Shown here piece after piece: positions 28,198-36,764 of a stretch of 64,000 bases of DNA. The translations under genes and the position numbers were made by a program. The notes beneath the pieces are model-generated. The model was not told the DNA's origin, ran no database searches, and worked only from the letters and a program-made list of their open reading frames with translations. The DNA is from Nitrospirillum amazonense (lineage in GTDB: Bacteria; Pseudomonadota; Alphaproteobacteria; Azospirillales; Azospirillaceae): positions 1-64,000 of the forward strand of contig NZ_VITN01000015.1 in the NCBI RefSeq assembly GCF_007828045.1, given 5' to 3'. Each line of letters starts with the position of its first letter. The stretch's first letter is position 1.

Positions 28198-29660
28198 TCC
28201 CCGCCTTCGTCACGATCATCGCCGCCTCCGTGCTGCTGGCGCTGTTTTCCAAGCGCGGGCACACCCACCAGGGCGCCAAGGAGTTCTTCACCGCCTCCGG
28301 CCAGTTCGGCGCCGTCCTGTTCTTTTTCCTGTCGGTGGGGGAAACGTACAGCGTGACCAGCATGCTGGGCTTCCCCGGCGGGGTCTATGCCAAGGGCGGC
28401 GACTTCATCACCTGGTTCTTCGGCTACATCCTGCTGGCGGCCCCGGTGCTGTATTGCGTGGGGCCGGTCATCTGGCGGGCCGGTGTCCTCTACGGCGCCG
28501 CCACCATCCCCGATTTCTTCCGCAGCCATTTCGACAGCCGCGCCCTGGAACTGGTGATGGCCGGCTCCGCCATCCTGCTGCTGGTGCCGGTGGGAACCAC
28601 GCAGTTCATGGGGCTGAAGATCGTGCTGGCCTCGCTGGGCCTGCCGGTGGCGCCAGTGGTGCTGCTGGCGCTGGCGGGGGGCATGGCCTTCCTCTACGTG
28701 GTCATCGCCGGGCTGCGCGCCTCCGCCTTCGTCGCCATCCTGAAGGACGTGCTGATGCTGTCGGCGATCCTGCTGGTCAGCGGCGTGGCCATCGCGCGCT
28801 GGCACATCGACGGCGGGCACATCGACGGCGGGCAGGCCGGCGGCGCGGCGGCACTGACAGTGTCCGCCCCGGCCGGCAGCGACCATAGGGGCCTCGTCTT
28901 CGCCCTGTCGACCATAGTGCTGCAGGCGGCGGGCTTCGCCATGATCCCGCAGACCTGGGCCTTCCTGTTCTCCGCCCGCGACCCCGGCGCCATCCGCAGG
29001 GCGCAGGTGGTTTCGCCACTGTACCTGCTGCTTTTTCCCCTGCTGATGTGCGTGGCCTACTTCGCCCGGTTCCACGGCCTGCGACCACCGCAGCCGGACT
29101 TCGTGTTCATCACCACCGCCCAGGCCCTGCTGCCGGAATGGATGGTGGGCGTGGTGCTGGCCACGATCACACTTTCGGGCCTGGTGCTGCTCAGCAGCGT
29201 GTGCCTGGCCATCAGCCCCCTGGTTACCCGCAACATCGTCTCCGGCCTGAACGAGGCCGGCCAGCGGCGCTGGGCCAAGGTCGTCACCGCGCTCTACATC
29301 CTGCTGTCCATCATCGGCACCGAGGTGTCGGGCAAGTTCATCGTCACCCTCAACAACATCTTCTATTTCGGCATCGCCCAGTCGCTGCCCGCCTTCTTCG
29401 CCGCGCTGTTCCTGCCGCGCGTCAGCGCCAGCGCGGTGATCGTGGGCATGGCGGCGGGCTACGCCACCGCCTTCTGGATTTACCTGGCCGCCATCGACGT
29501 GGGCGGCCTGAACGCCGGGCTGGTGGGGCTGGTGCTCAATACCGCCGTCATGCTCACCGCCGCGGCCCTGCACCCGCGCCAGCAGGCCGCCACCCTGCTG
29601 ACGCGCCTGCGCGCGGCCCCTTCCCTTCCTTCACATGACCAGGATCCTGAAAATGCTTGA
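28194..29660 (+). CDS. Sodium:solute symporter (SSS family)
   Basis: This 488-residue membrane protein has about 13 hydrophobic segments in the pattern of the SSS/PutP/PanF family, with F-F-L-S-V-G-E-T-Y-S in the first helices and an I-P-D-F-F-R-S-H-F motif in place of the usual P-E-F-L. It should import an organic acid or amino acid with sodium. A 15-base exact tandem repeat at 28803-28832 gives a doubled H-I-D-G-G in a loop. It is translationally coupled to the small protein before it and overlaps the aminotransferase start, so substrate import and transamination are probably linked. Confidence 0.9.
   Translation: MIPAFVTIIAASVLLALFSKRGHTHQGAKEFFTASGQFGAVLFFFLSVGETYSVTSMLGFPGGVYAKGGDFITWFFGYILLAAPVLYCVGPVIWRAGVLYGAATIPDFFRSHFDSRALELVMAGSAILLLVPVGTTQFMGLKIVLASLGLPVAPVVLLALAGGMAFLYVVIAGLRASAFVAILKDVLMLSAILLVSGVAIARWHIDGGHIDGGQAGGAAALTVSAPAGSDHRGLVFALSTIVLQAAGFAMIPQTWAFLFSARDPGAIRRAQVVSPLYLLLFPLLMCVAYFARFHGLRPPQPDFVFITTAQALLPEWMVGVVLATITLSGLVLLSSVCLAISPLVTRNIVSGLNEAGQRRWAKVVTALYILLSIIGTEVSGKFIVTLNNIFYFGIAQSLPAFFAALFLPRVSASAVIVGMAAGYATAFWIYLAAIDVGGLNAGLVGLVLNTAVMLTAAALHPRQQAATLLTRLRAAPSLPSHDQDPENA
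28803..28832 (+). repeat. 15-base exact tandem duplication inside the symporter gene
   Basis: CACATCGACGGCGGG occurs twice in a row (28803-28817 and 28818-28832). It adds one in-frame copy of H-I-D-G-G in a hydrophilic loop and looks like a recent slippage duplication. Confidence 0.85.
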
Positions 29661-30996
29661 AGATGTCGCCGGCCGCCCGCCGCTGCGGAGCAACGAGGCC
29701 GACCTGTCCTCCTTCTGGATGCCGTTCACCAACAACCGCTTTTTCAAGAAGAACCCGCGCCTGCTGGCCAGCGCCAGCGGCATGACCTACCGCACACCCG
29801 ATGGGGCGGAGATCCTGGACGGCACGGCGGGCCTGTGGTGCGTCAACGCCGGCCACGCCCGGGCGGAGATCGTGGAGGCCATCGCCCGGCAGGCCGCCAC
29901 GCTCGACTTCGCCCCCACGTTCCAGCTGGCCCATCCGCAGGCCTTCGAACTGGCCAGCCGGCTGTCGGCCATCATGCCGGCCAGGCTGGACCGCATCTTC
30001 TTCACCAATTCCGGTTCGGAGTCCGCCGACACCTCGCTCAAGATCGCATTGGCCTATCACCTGGCCCGGGGCCAAGGCGGCCGCAACCGGCTCATCGGCC
30101 GGGCGCGCGGGTACCACGGCACCAATTTCGGCGGCATGGCGGTGGGCGGCATCGGCGGCAACCGCAAGGGGTTTCAGACACAGCTGCCAGGGGTGGACCA
30201 TCTTTCCCACACGTATCGTCCGGCGGACGCCTTCACCCGCGGCCAGCCGGCCGGCGGCGCCGCGATGGCCGACGAGTTGGAGGCACTGATCGCCCTGCAC
30301 GGGGCACACACCATCGCGGCGGTCATCGTGGAGCCGGTGGCCGGTTCCACCGGCGTGCTGGTGCCGCCGGCGGGCTACCTGGAACGCCTGCGCGAGATCA
30401 CGCGCGCCCACGGCATCCTGCTGATCTTCGACGAGGTCATCACCGGCTTCGGCCGGGTCGGGGCGGCCACGGCGTCCGAACGGTTCGGGGTCACGCCGGA
30501 CCTGCTCAACATGGCCAAGGGCATCACCAACGGCACCGTGCCGATGGGCGCGGTCGCCGTCTCGCGCGACGTGCACGACACCATCGTGAACAGCGCCGAG
30601 CCGGGCATCGAGCTTTTCCACGGCTATACCTACTCGGCCCATCCTGTGGCCACGGCCGCGGCGCTGGCCACGCTGGAGATCTATGAGCGTGACGGGCTGT
30701 TCGCCCACGCCCGGGCGCTGGAAGACCATTGGGAAACGGCCGCCCATTCCCTGCGGGGGACGCCCCATGTGATCGACGTACGCAATTTCGGCCTCATGGC
30801 CGGCATCGAGCTGGCACCCCGCCCCGGCGCCCCCGGCGCGCGGGCGATGGAGGTGTTCCACCGCTGCTTCGATGAGGGGGTCCTGGTGCGTGTGACGGGC
30901 GACATCATTGCGCTGTCACCGCCGCTGATCGTCACGCCGGCGCAGATCGCCCGCATCTTCGAGCAGATCGGCAAGGTCCTGGCCGACGTCGCCTGA
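29653..30996 (+). CDS. Class III (omega) aminotransferase, beta-alanine:pyruvate type
   Basis: The 447-residue protein is a fold-type I PLP enzyme of class III. It has the F-W-M-P-F-T-x-N-R-x-F motif of beta-alanine/omega-amino acid:pyruvate transaminases near the start, S-G-S-E-S for phosphate binding, F-D-E-V-I-T-G-F-G-R with the PLP-contacting Asp, and the Schiff-base Lys in N-M-A-K-G-I-T-N-G (about residue 289). It moves an amino group from an omega-amino acid or amine to pyruvate. ATG 29653 has AGGA upstream and overlaps the symporter stop; ATG 29635 has no clear ribosome site. Confidence 0.92.
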   Translation: MLEDVAGRPPLRSNEADLSSFWMPFTNNRFFKKNPRLLASASGMTYRTPDGAEILDGTAGLWCVNAGHARAEIVEAIARQAATLDFAPTFQLAHPQAFELASRLSAIMPARLDRIFFTNSGSESADTSLKIALAYHLARGQGGRNRLIGRARGYHGTNFGGMAVGGIGGNRKGFQTQLPGVDHLSHTYRPADAFTRGQPAGGAAMADELEALIALHGAHTIAAVIVEPVAGSTGVLVPPAGYLERLREITRAHGILLIFDEVITGFGRVGAATASERFGVTPDLLNMAKGITNGTVPMGAVAVSRDVHDTIVNSAEPGIELFHGYTYSAHPVATAAALATLEIYERDGLFAHARALEDHWETAAHSLRGTPHVIDVRNFGLMAGIELAPRPGAPGARAMEVFHRCFDEGVLVRVTGDIIALSPPLIVTPAQIARIFEQIGKVLADVA

Positions 30997-31010
30997 CACC
31001 GCAGGGTCCC

Positions 31011-31045
31011 GCTGGTTCCGGCGGCCGAGCGCCGCCGGAACCAGC
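31011..31045. terminator. Strong hairpin between convergent aminotransferase and lysR
   Basis: GCTGGTTCCGGCGGC (31011-31025) pairs perfectly with GCCGCCGGAACCAGC (31031-31045): 15 bp with a 5-base loop. It sits between two convergent genes and probably ends transcription in both directions, although it lacks a long U-tract. Confidence 0.7.
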
Positions 31046-31077
31046 GATTCAGAACCGCGGGCGATTCAGAACTGCGG
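31044..31077. repeat. 17-base tandem repeat at the lysR stop
   Basis: Two adjacent 17-base units (31044-31060 and 31061-31077) differ at one base. Each contains the same stop-codon context, so the duplication leaves the LysR C-terminus (R-P-Q-F) unchanged and abuts the terminator hairpin. Confidence 0.75.
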
Positions 31078-31947
31078 GCGATAGCGTTCGATCAGCTCGT
31101 CCAGGAACTCCACCACCGCACGCACCCGTGGCTGGTGCTGGTGGTCGACGTGGAACACCAGCCAGTAGCTGCGCTTCACCTCCACCTCCGGCAGCACCCG
31201 CACTAGGCGCGCGTCGGCCTCGGCCGCGAAGGCGTGCAGCAGGCCCAACCCCAGCCCCGCGGCCACCGCCCCCTGCTGCGCGGAAATGGACGTGGACCGG
31301 AACACCGGCCGGGCATCGGGGATCACCTCGTTGAGGTAGAGCAGCTCGGGATCGTCGATCTTCTCGTCCATGTACCAGACGAAAGGATGGCGGCGCAGCT
31401 CCGCCCGGCTGGTGACGGGGCCGTGCTCGGCCAGGTAGTCCGCCGACGAATAGAGGCACAGGCGGAAATCCACCAGCCGCCGCGCAAAAACGCGCCCCTT
31501 GGGCGGGCGGTTGAGCACGATGGCGATGTCGGCCTCATGATTGGCCAGGCTGACCTGCCGCGGCTCGGGCGCGAGGTCCAGCCGCAGGTCCGGATAGCGC
31601 CGGTGGAACTCCGCGACATGGGGGGCCACGATGGCCATGCCGAAGGCCTCCGGGGTGGCAATGCGCACCACGCCCGACGGTGCCGCCCCCCGGGGCCCCA
31701 GACGCGCCACCGCCGCCTCCATCTCGCTTTCCATGCGCTCGGCATGGGGCAGCAGCAGGCGCCCCGCCTCCGTCAATGTCACACCGCGCGGTGAACGGTC
31801 GAACAGCCGCACGTCCAGCGCCGCCTCCAGCGCGCCGAGCCGGCGGGCGATGGTCGTATGGTCCACGCCGACCGCCTTGCCGGCCGCGACCAGGCGCCCG
31901 CTGCGGGCCACGGCCAGAAATAAGTGCACGTCGTCCCAGTCCGGCAT
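31066..31947 (-). CDS. LysR-family transcriptional regulator
   Basis: The 293-residue protein begins M-P-D-W-D-D-V-H-L-F-L-A-V, the typical N-terminus of LysR regulators. The helix-turn-helix (A-A-G-K-A-V-G-V-D-H-T-T-I-A-R-R, then L-F-D-R-S-P-R-G) and a full effector domain follow. ATG 31947 is chosen because of this N-terminus; the open frame extends to 31992. It is divergent from the amidase gene at 32145 and is its most likely regulator. Confidence 0.92.
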   Translation of the reverse strand: MPDWDDVHLFLAVARSGRLVAAGKAVGVDHTTIARRLGALEAALDVRLFDRSPRGVTLTEAGRLLLPHAERMESEMEAAVARLGPRGAAPSGVVRIATPEAFGMAIVAPHVAEFHRRYPDLRLDLAPEPRQVSLANHEADIAIVLNRPPKGRVFARRLVDFRLCLYSSADYLAEHGPVTSRAELRRHPFVWYMDEKIDDPELLYLNEVIPDARPVFRSTSISAQQGAVAAGLGLGLLHAFAAEADARLVRVLPEVEVKRSYWLVFHVDHQHQPRVRAVVEFLDELIERYRPQF

Positions 31948-32144
31948 AGGCAAATTCGCCCAACAGTTTCTCGATAATGCGCATTTTTCCACATATGCCC
32001 GGTCTTTATCCTATCCTCAAGTCGAAAGCCGCCACCGGCCCCCGGGCGGGGCGGTGATCGACCAGAGTTTCGTCATCCCCACCTTGGCGTTGAGGCCCCT
32101 TCCCGTCCCCACCGTCCCTCCGGCCAACTGAAAGAGACAGCCTG

Positions 32145-33569
32145 ATGACCAACCTCGCCGACCTGACCGCGACCGCCCTGTCCGACGCCTTCGCCGCGGG
32201 CGCGCTTTCCCCGGTGGAGGTAATGGAAGCCGTTCTCGACCGGGTGGACAGGCTGGAGCCGCTGCTGCACGCGACCTACGCCCTGGACGGCGACGGCGCG
32301 CTGGCGGCCGCGCGGCTTTCGGAGGAGCGGTGGCGGAAGGGGGCGGCGCTGGGCCCGCTGGACGGCCTGCCGGTGACGCTCAAGGAGCTGATCGCCACGC
32401 GCGGGGTGCCCAAGCCCATGGGGACCGCCGCTGTGGAGCTTACCCCCCAACCGGAGGACGCGCCCATCACGGCCCGCCTGCGTGAGGCCGGGGCGATCGC
32501 CTTCACCAAGACCACCGTGCCTGATTACGGCATGCTTTCCTCCGGCCTTTCCAGCTTTCATCCGCTGACCCGCAACCCCTGGGACCTGTCACGCAACCCC
32601 GGCGGGTCCAGCGCCGGGGCGGGCGCCGCGGCGGCGGCGGGTTACGGCCCCCTGCATGTCGGCACGGATATCGGCGGCTCGGTGCGGCTGCCGGCGGGCT
32701 GGTGCGGCGTCTTCGGGTTCAAGCCCAACAACGGCCGCATTCCCATCGACCCGCCCTACATGGGCCGTTCCGCCGGCCCCATGACGCGCACGGTGGACGA
32801 CGCCGCGCTGCTGATGACGGTGATCTCCCGCCCCGACGCGCGCGACTTCATGAGCCTGCCGCCCGCCGACCTGCCGTGGCGCGACTTGGCGGGCGATGTC
32901 CGGGGCCTGCGCTTCGGCCTGATGCTGGACGCCGGGTGCGGTTCCCCCACCGAGCCGGAAGTGGCCGAAGCCGTGACCGCGGCGGCCCGCCTGTTCGAGC
33001 AGGCCGGGGCGGTGGTGGAGCCGATGACGCCCTTCGTCACACCGGAGATGTTTGACGGCTTCGACCATTTCTTCCGCATGCGCTTCTGGGCCGAGACGAA
33101 GGATTTGCCCCAGGACCGCTACCGGAAGATCCTGCCCTATATCCGGGCCTGGGTGGAACCGGCCGCGGCCTATGACGCGATGACCGTCTACAGCGGCTTC
33201 AGCGGCCTGATGGCCATCCGGGAACAGGGCGTACGGGCCAGCCAAGCCTATGACTACATCCTCTCGCCCGTGGCGCCCATGCCGGCCTTCGCGGCCGAGT
33301 TGCCCAGCCCCAACAACGACCCCGCGCGGCCCTTCGACCACATCGGCTTTACCATGCCCTACAACATGACCGAGCAGCCCGCCAGCTCGATCAACTGCGG
33401 TTACACATCGGGGGGCCTGCCCATCGGCCTGCAGATCGTGGGGCGGCGCTTCGATGACATGGGCGTGCTGCGCGTCTCCCGCTGGTTCGAGGAAGCTCGA
33501 GGGCCCCAGCGCCCCTGGAGCGAATTGGCGGAATTATTGGAAGGTTCTTCGCAGGGGCGTGGGTCGTGA
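32145..33569 (+). CDS. Amidase (amidase-signature family)
   Basis: All three members of the Ser-cisSer-Lys triad are present in this 474-residue enzyme: Lys80 in V-T-L-K-E-L, the cis-Ser in N-P-G-G-S-S-A-G (155) and the nucleophile Ser179 in T-D-I-G-G-S-V-R-L-P. The family hydrolyses carboxamides to acid and ammonia or amine in the cytosol. AAAGAGACAG precedes the ATG. It stands alone, divergent from lysR, near the symporter/aminotransferase operon; together they could import an amide, release the amino acid and transaminate it. Confidence 0.93.
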   Translation: MTNLADLTATALSDAFAAGALSPVEVMEAVLDRVDRLEPLLHATYALDGDGALAAARLSEERWRKGAALGPLDGLPVTLKELIATRGVPKPMGTAAVELTPQPEDAPITARLREAGAIAFTKTTVPDYGMLSSGLSSFHPLTRNPWDLSRNPGGSSAGAGAAAAAGYGPLHVGTDIGGSVRLPAGWCGVFGFKPNNGRIPIDPPYMGRSAGPMTRTVDDAALLMTVISRPDARDFMSLPPADLPWRDLAGDVRGLRFGLMLDAGCGSPTEPEVAEAVTAAARLFEQAGAVVEPMTPFVTPEMFDGFDHFFRMRFWAETKDLPQDRYRKILPYIRAWVEPAAAYDAMTVYSGFSGLMAIREQGVRASQAYDYILSPVAPMPAFAAELPSPNNDPARPFDHIGFTMPYNMTEQPASSINCGYTSGGLPIGLQIVGRRFDDMGVLRVSRWFEEARGPQRPWSELAELLEGSSQGRGS

Positions 33570-33657
33570 GGACGGCGGCCGTCGCCTGAACGCCGAAGCG
33601 GACGGGGCGGACCTCAGTGCCCCGGGACCAGGCCCCGAGTATAAGAGGCCCGTCGCG

Positions 33658-35340
33658 TCAATGTTGGGCCCCCTTGTCGCCTTCCGAGTGGTTCGGCGTG
33701 GACGAGCAAACGAAACTTTCCGCGGCATTGGTCGAACCGCGTCCATCATACGACGCCTTTTGCGGATACGCGCACAGCGGCCGTTGAAGCTGGATCGTCC
33801 TCGGGTCGCCCATCGCGAACTTCGTGGCGATCACCCGGTCGGGCGCGCGTCTTCCGTTGGCCCAGTCGATCAATGAGGCGAAGAGGTCGTCCCCCGGACC
33901 GCCGATGGGTGGCTGCGGCGTCCCGCCGAGCGCCGAGTTGAACGCGTCGGGACCGGGGCCGCCACCGCAGTGCATCAGCCCGGGCGCCAAAAAGAGCCTG
34001 GCAACATCCCGGGCCTGGTCCATGCCCCCCAGTTCACGCACCTGGCGGTCATAGAACGCGACCGACTGGCCCGGCGGCACCAGCGTGTCAGCCAGGCCAT
34101 GATAGATGATCAGCTTGCCGCCGCGCGCCTTGAACGCACGCAGGCTTCCCCGGGTGGCGTCGTTGACGTCGCCGCCCAGGGCGCGGTCGATCGTGGGCAT
34201 GTCGCGATCAAGATCGAAACCCCGCCAATCCCAATCGGTACCGAACACCCATTTGAACAGGCCGCCGAATTGCGGCTGGCCGTTGGCGGCGCTCTGCAGG
34301 AACGCCCAGCCGAAGCGGCCCTGAACCTCGCTGCCCGGCAGCCAGCCGAAAAAGACCGCGCGCCCGTCCGCGGTGGTCGGCCCACTGTAGAACGCGCGGG
34401 CAGTCGCGACCTCGGCCGGCGTCAGGCATTGGTCGGACTCCGCCCCCAGGCAGCCCAATTCCGCAGGGTCGAAGGGGCAGCTGAGGGGATCGGTGATGAA
34501 GGCGTCACCCTGCAGGCCGTAGCCGCGACGGTTGCAGCTTGCGACCGCGGCGTCGCTCAGCAATCGAAGCTTGCCATCCGACAGGTGACTGCCGGGTGTG
34601 CGATTGGCGGCGATGAAGTCCCACAGGACGGCGGCGTGGCCCCAGGTCCGATTGATGACGGGCGCGCCGACCAGGATGCCGTCATAGTCCGCGGGATAAT
34701 AGAGCGCCTCGATCAGCCCCTGCTGCCCCCCGGTCGAACAGCCGGTGTAATAGGAGCGCGTGGCAGCCCGGCCGTAGTAGGCCTGGGCGATGGCCTTGCC
34801 GGTCACCGTCATGACGTGGGTGGACAGACGGCCCCAGTCCTTCCACTTGCGGGGATGACCGATAAGCGCATCGCCGTCCAGCGGCGTCGCGGGTGCCGTT
34901 CCCGTATCGGTCGTCGCCACGGCGTACCCGCGCCGCAGCCCGCCGACCATGCTGCCGTACCCGCCCTGAAGCACGCCGGCGAACCCCCCGTTGCCGTTGC
35001 CGTGGAAGACGCCGGCCCAGGTGCCGACCGGCAGCCAGACATCGACCCCGATATCGGAATCGGGGGCCGACCGCACATGGGCGATGACACGGCAGAAGGC
35101 CGGCAGGGTCGATGCGTCGCGGAGGCCCGGAGCGACCCCCGCACCTTTTTCGACCATCGCCGCGCTGTCGATGGTGGTGTCCTTGAGGCGCAGTTGGGTA
35201 AGCGCCTCGCAGCGGGCGGCATCGGCCGCTGGCGCCATCCCGGCCGCCGGTGACGGCGTGGCGAACGCGAAAGCCGCCATTGCCATGGCGAGCGGGGCGA
35301 AGAGCCTTGAGAAGTTAAGGGCCGAAACCTTCATGGTCAT
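33658..35340 (-). CDS. Tannase/feruloyl esterase family hydrolase, exported
   Basis: This 560-residue protein has a signal peptide (A-M-A-M-A-A-F-A-F-A, then A-A-G) and the family-specific C-S-D-H-C arrangement: C201-S202 in Y-Y-T-G-C-S-T-G-G-Q-Q-G, the Asp in H-G-L-A-D-T-L-V-P-P and the His-Cys pair in L-M-H-C-G-G-G. Such enzymes split galloyl, feruloyl or related esters, usually in the periplasm or outside the cell. Its ATG overlaps the transporter stop (ATGA at 35337-35340). As the last gene of the TonB-receptor operon it probably acts on the imported ligand. Confidence 0.93.
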   Translation of the reverse strand: MTMKVSALNFSRLFAPLAMAMAAFAFATPSPAAGMAPAADAARCEALTQLRLKDTTIDSAAMVEKGAGVAPGLRDASTLPAFCRVIAHVRSAPDSDIGVDVWLPVGTWAGVFHGNGNGGFAGVLQGGYGSMVGGLRRGYAVATTDTGTAPATPLDGDALIGHPRKWKDWGRLSTHVMTVTGKAIAQAYYGRAATRSYYTGCSTGGQQGLIEALYYPADYDGILVGAPVINRTWGHAAVLWDFIAANRTPGSHLSDGKLRLLSDAAVASCNRRGYGLQGDAFITDPLSCPFDPAELGCLGAESDQCLTPAEVATARAFYSGPTTADGRAVFFGWLPGSEVQGRFGWAFLQSAANGQPQFGGLFKWVFGTDWDWRGFDLDRDMPTIDRALGGDVNDATRGSLRAFKARGGKLIIYHGLADTLVPPGQSVAFYDRQVRELGGMDQARDVARLFLAPGLMHCGGGPGPDAFNSALGGTPQPPIGGPGDDLFASLIDWANGRRAPDRVIATKFAMGDPRTIQLQRPLCAYPQKASYDGRGSTNAAESFVCSSTPNHSEGDKGAQH

Positions 35341-36764
35341 GAACCTCGCCTGGCGGAAGATGATTTAGCGTCCCGGGTCAAGAAATAGGTGCATGTCAGC
35401 GATATGAAGCACACGCCGAACAGGAAGATGGAGATCGGCAGGGTCGACGCGTACTTGGCGAATAGGGCGGTCGCGATGATCGGGGCGAACCCGCCGCCGA
35501 TGACGGCGCCCAATTGGTAACCGAGCGAGGCGCCGGAATAGCGCACTTCCACGGGAAACAATTCGGCGAAAAGCGCCGCCTGCGGGCCGTACATCACGCT
35601 CAGGCACAGCAGTTCCACGGTGAGGGCCATCAGGACGGCCGGATAGGACAGCGTCTCCAGCAAGGGGAAGAAAGCGAAGGACCACAGCCCGGTCAGCGCC
35701 GCCCCGGCCATGAAAAGGGTTGATCGCCCCCACCGGTCCGACAGCGCCCCGAAGAACAGCACGCCGGGTACCATGACGACGCTCGCCGCCACCACGGACG
35801 CGAGCATCGCGCTTCGGGACAGGTGCAGGACCGAGTCACCATAAGACACGGCATAGGTGATCGCGGCGTAGAAGCATGTGTTCGAGGCGATGAAGGCCCC
35901 ACCCGCCAGCACGATCTTCTTGGGATGGCGCCCCAGAACCTGAAGGACCGGTGACTTGCGCTTTTCATTCCGGGTGAAATCCTGCGTCCGGGCGGCCTGT
36001 TCGAACGCCACCGACTCCTCCAGCCTCGTCTGGATATAGAGGCCGACGAAAACCAGCGCGATGCTCAGGATGAAAGGCACGCGCCAAGCCCAGGTTTCGA
36101 ACGCGTTCCGCGGGAAGGCCGCCACCACGAAGAAGAAGACGATGTTGGACAGAACCACGCCCAGCGGAACGCCCATCTGGACGAAGCTGCCGTAAAATCC
36201 TCCCCTGCCTGGGGGAGCGCTCTCGATCGCCATGAGCGCGGCGCCGCCCTATTGGCCGCCGACGGCGATGCCCTGGACGAAGCGCAAGGCCAGAAGCAGC
36301 AGCGGGCTGAGGGCGCCGACACTCGTATAGGTCGGCAGGAAGCCGATCGCGGTGGTGGCGAGGCCCATGGTCAGCAGTGCGACCAGCAAGGCCTTCTTGC
36401 GGCCGAACAGGTCCCCGAAATGGCCGAATACGATGCCGCCGAACGGCCGGGCGATAAAGCCCACGGCAAAGGTACTGAACGCCGCAAGCTGGGCCACCAG
36501 CGGCGGCAAGTCCGCCGCGAAGAAGATCTTCGGAAAGACCAGGGCGGCGGCCGTTCCGTAGACGAAGAAATCGTACCATTCGATGGTGGCGCCGGCACCG
36601 GCCGTCAACGCGACCTTGAAGAGCGAGGCCCCTTTGTTCGCCGCCCCTTTGTTCACCGCTGATGAATCCATCATTTTTTCTTTCCGGGCCGGCGCCCGCC
36701 TGTCAGCCACGGGCTGCGCGGCGGACGGTTGACGCAACGCTTTATCCACTTGCCGCGCGCTCAT
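35337..36764 (-). pseudogene. MHS-family MFS transporter interrupted by an in-frame amber codon
   Basis: Two open segments, 36764-36252 and 36248-35337, are in the same frame and together make one complete metabolite:H+ symporter of about 475 codons. The N-terminal part has I-E-W-Y-D-F-F-V-Y-G and G-D-L-F-G-R-K; the C-terminal part carries the remaining helices. The junction reads V-G-G-Q-stop-G-G-A-A-L, where the family has a conserved Trp (G-G-x-W-G-G-A). TAG at 36251-36249 thus looks like a single G-to-A change from TGG. The ATG overlaps the ligase stop and the stop overlaps the tannase ATG. Relatives carry dicarboxylates, shikimate or aromatic acids. It is either a fresh pseudogene, a suppressed gene or a sequencing error. 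Confidence 0.85.

Noticed and set aside
27753-29573. 606-codon minus-strand frame over the symporter operon
   Set aside because: It is antisense to the symporter with a low-complexity His/Gln/Gly product; the plus genes have coupled starts and recognisable domains.
35337-36764. Two separate small transporter genes (36249-36764 and 35337-36233)
   Set aside because: Both are in the same frame, separated by one TAG at a conserved Trp, and only together make a full MHS transporter.
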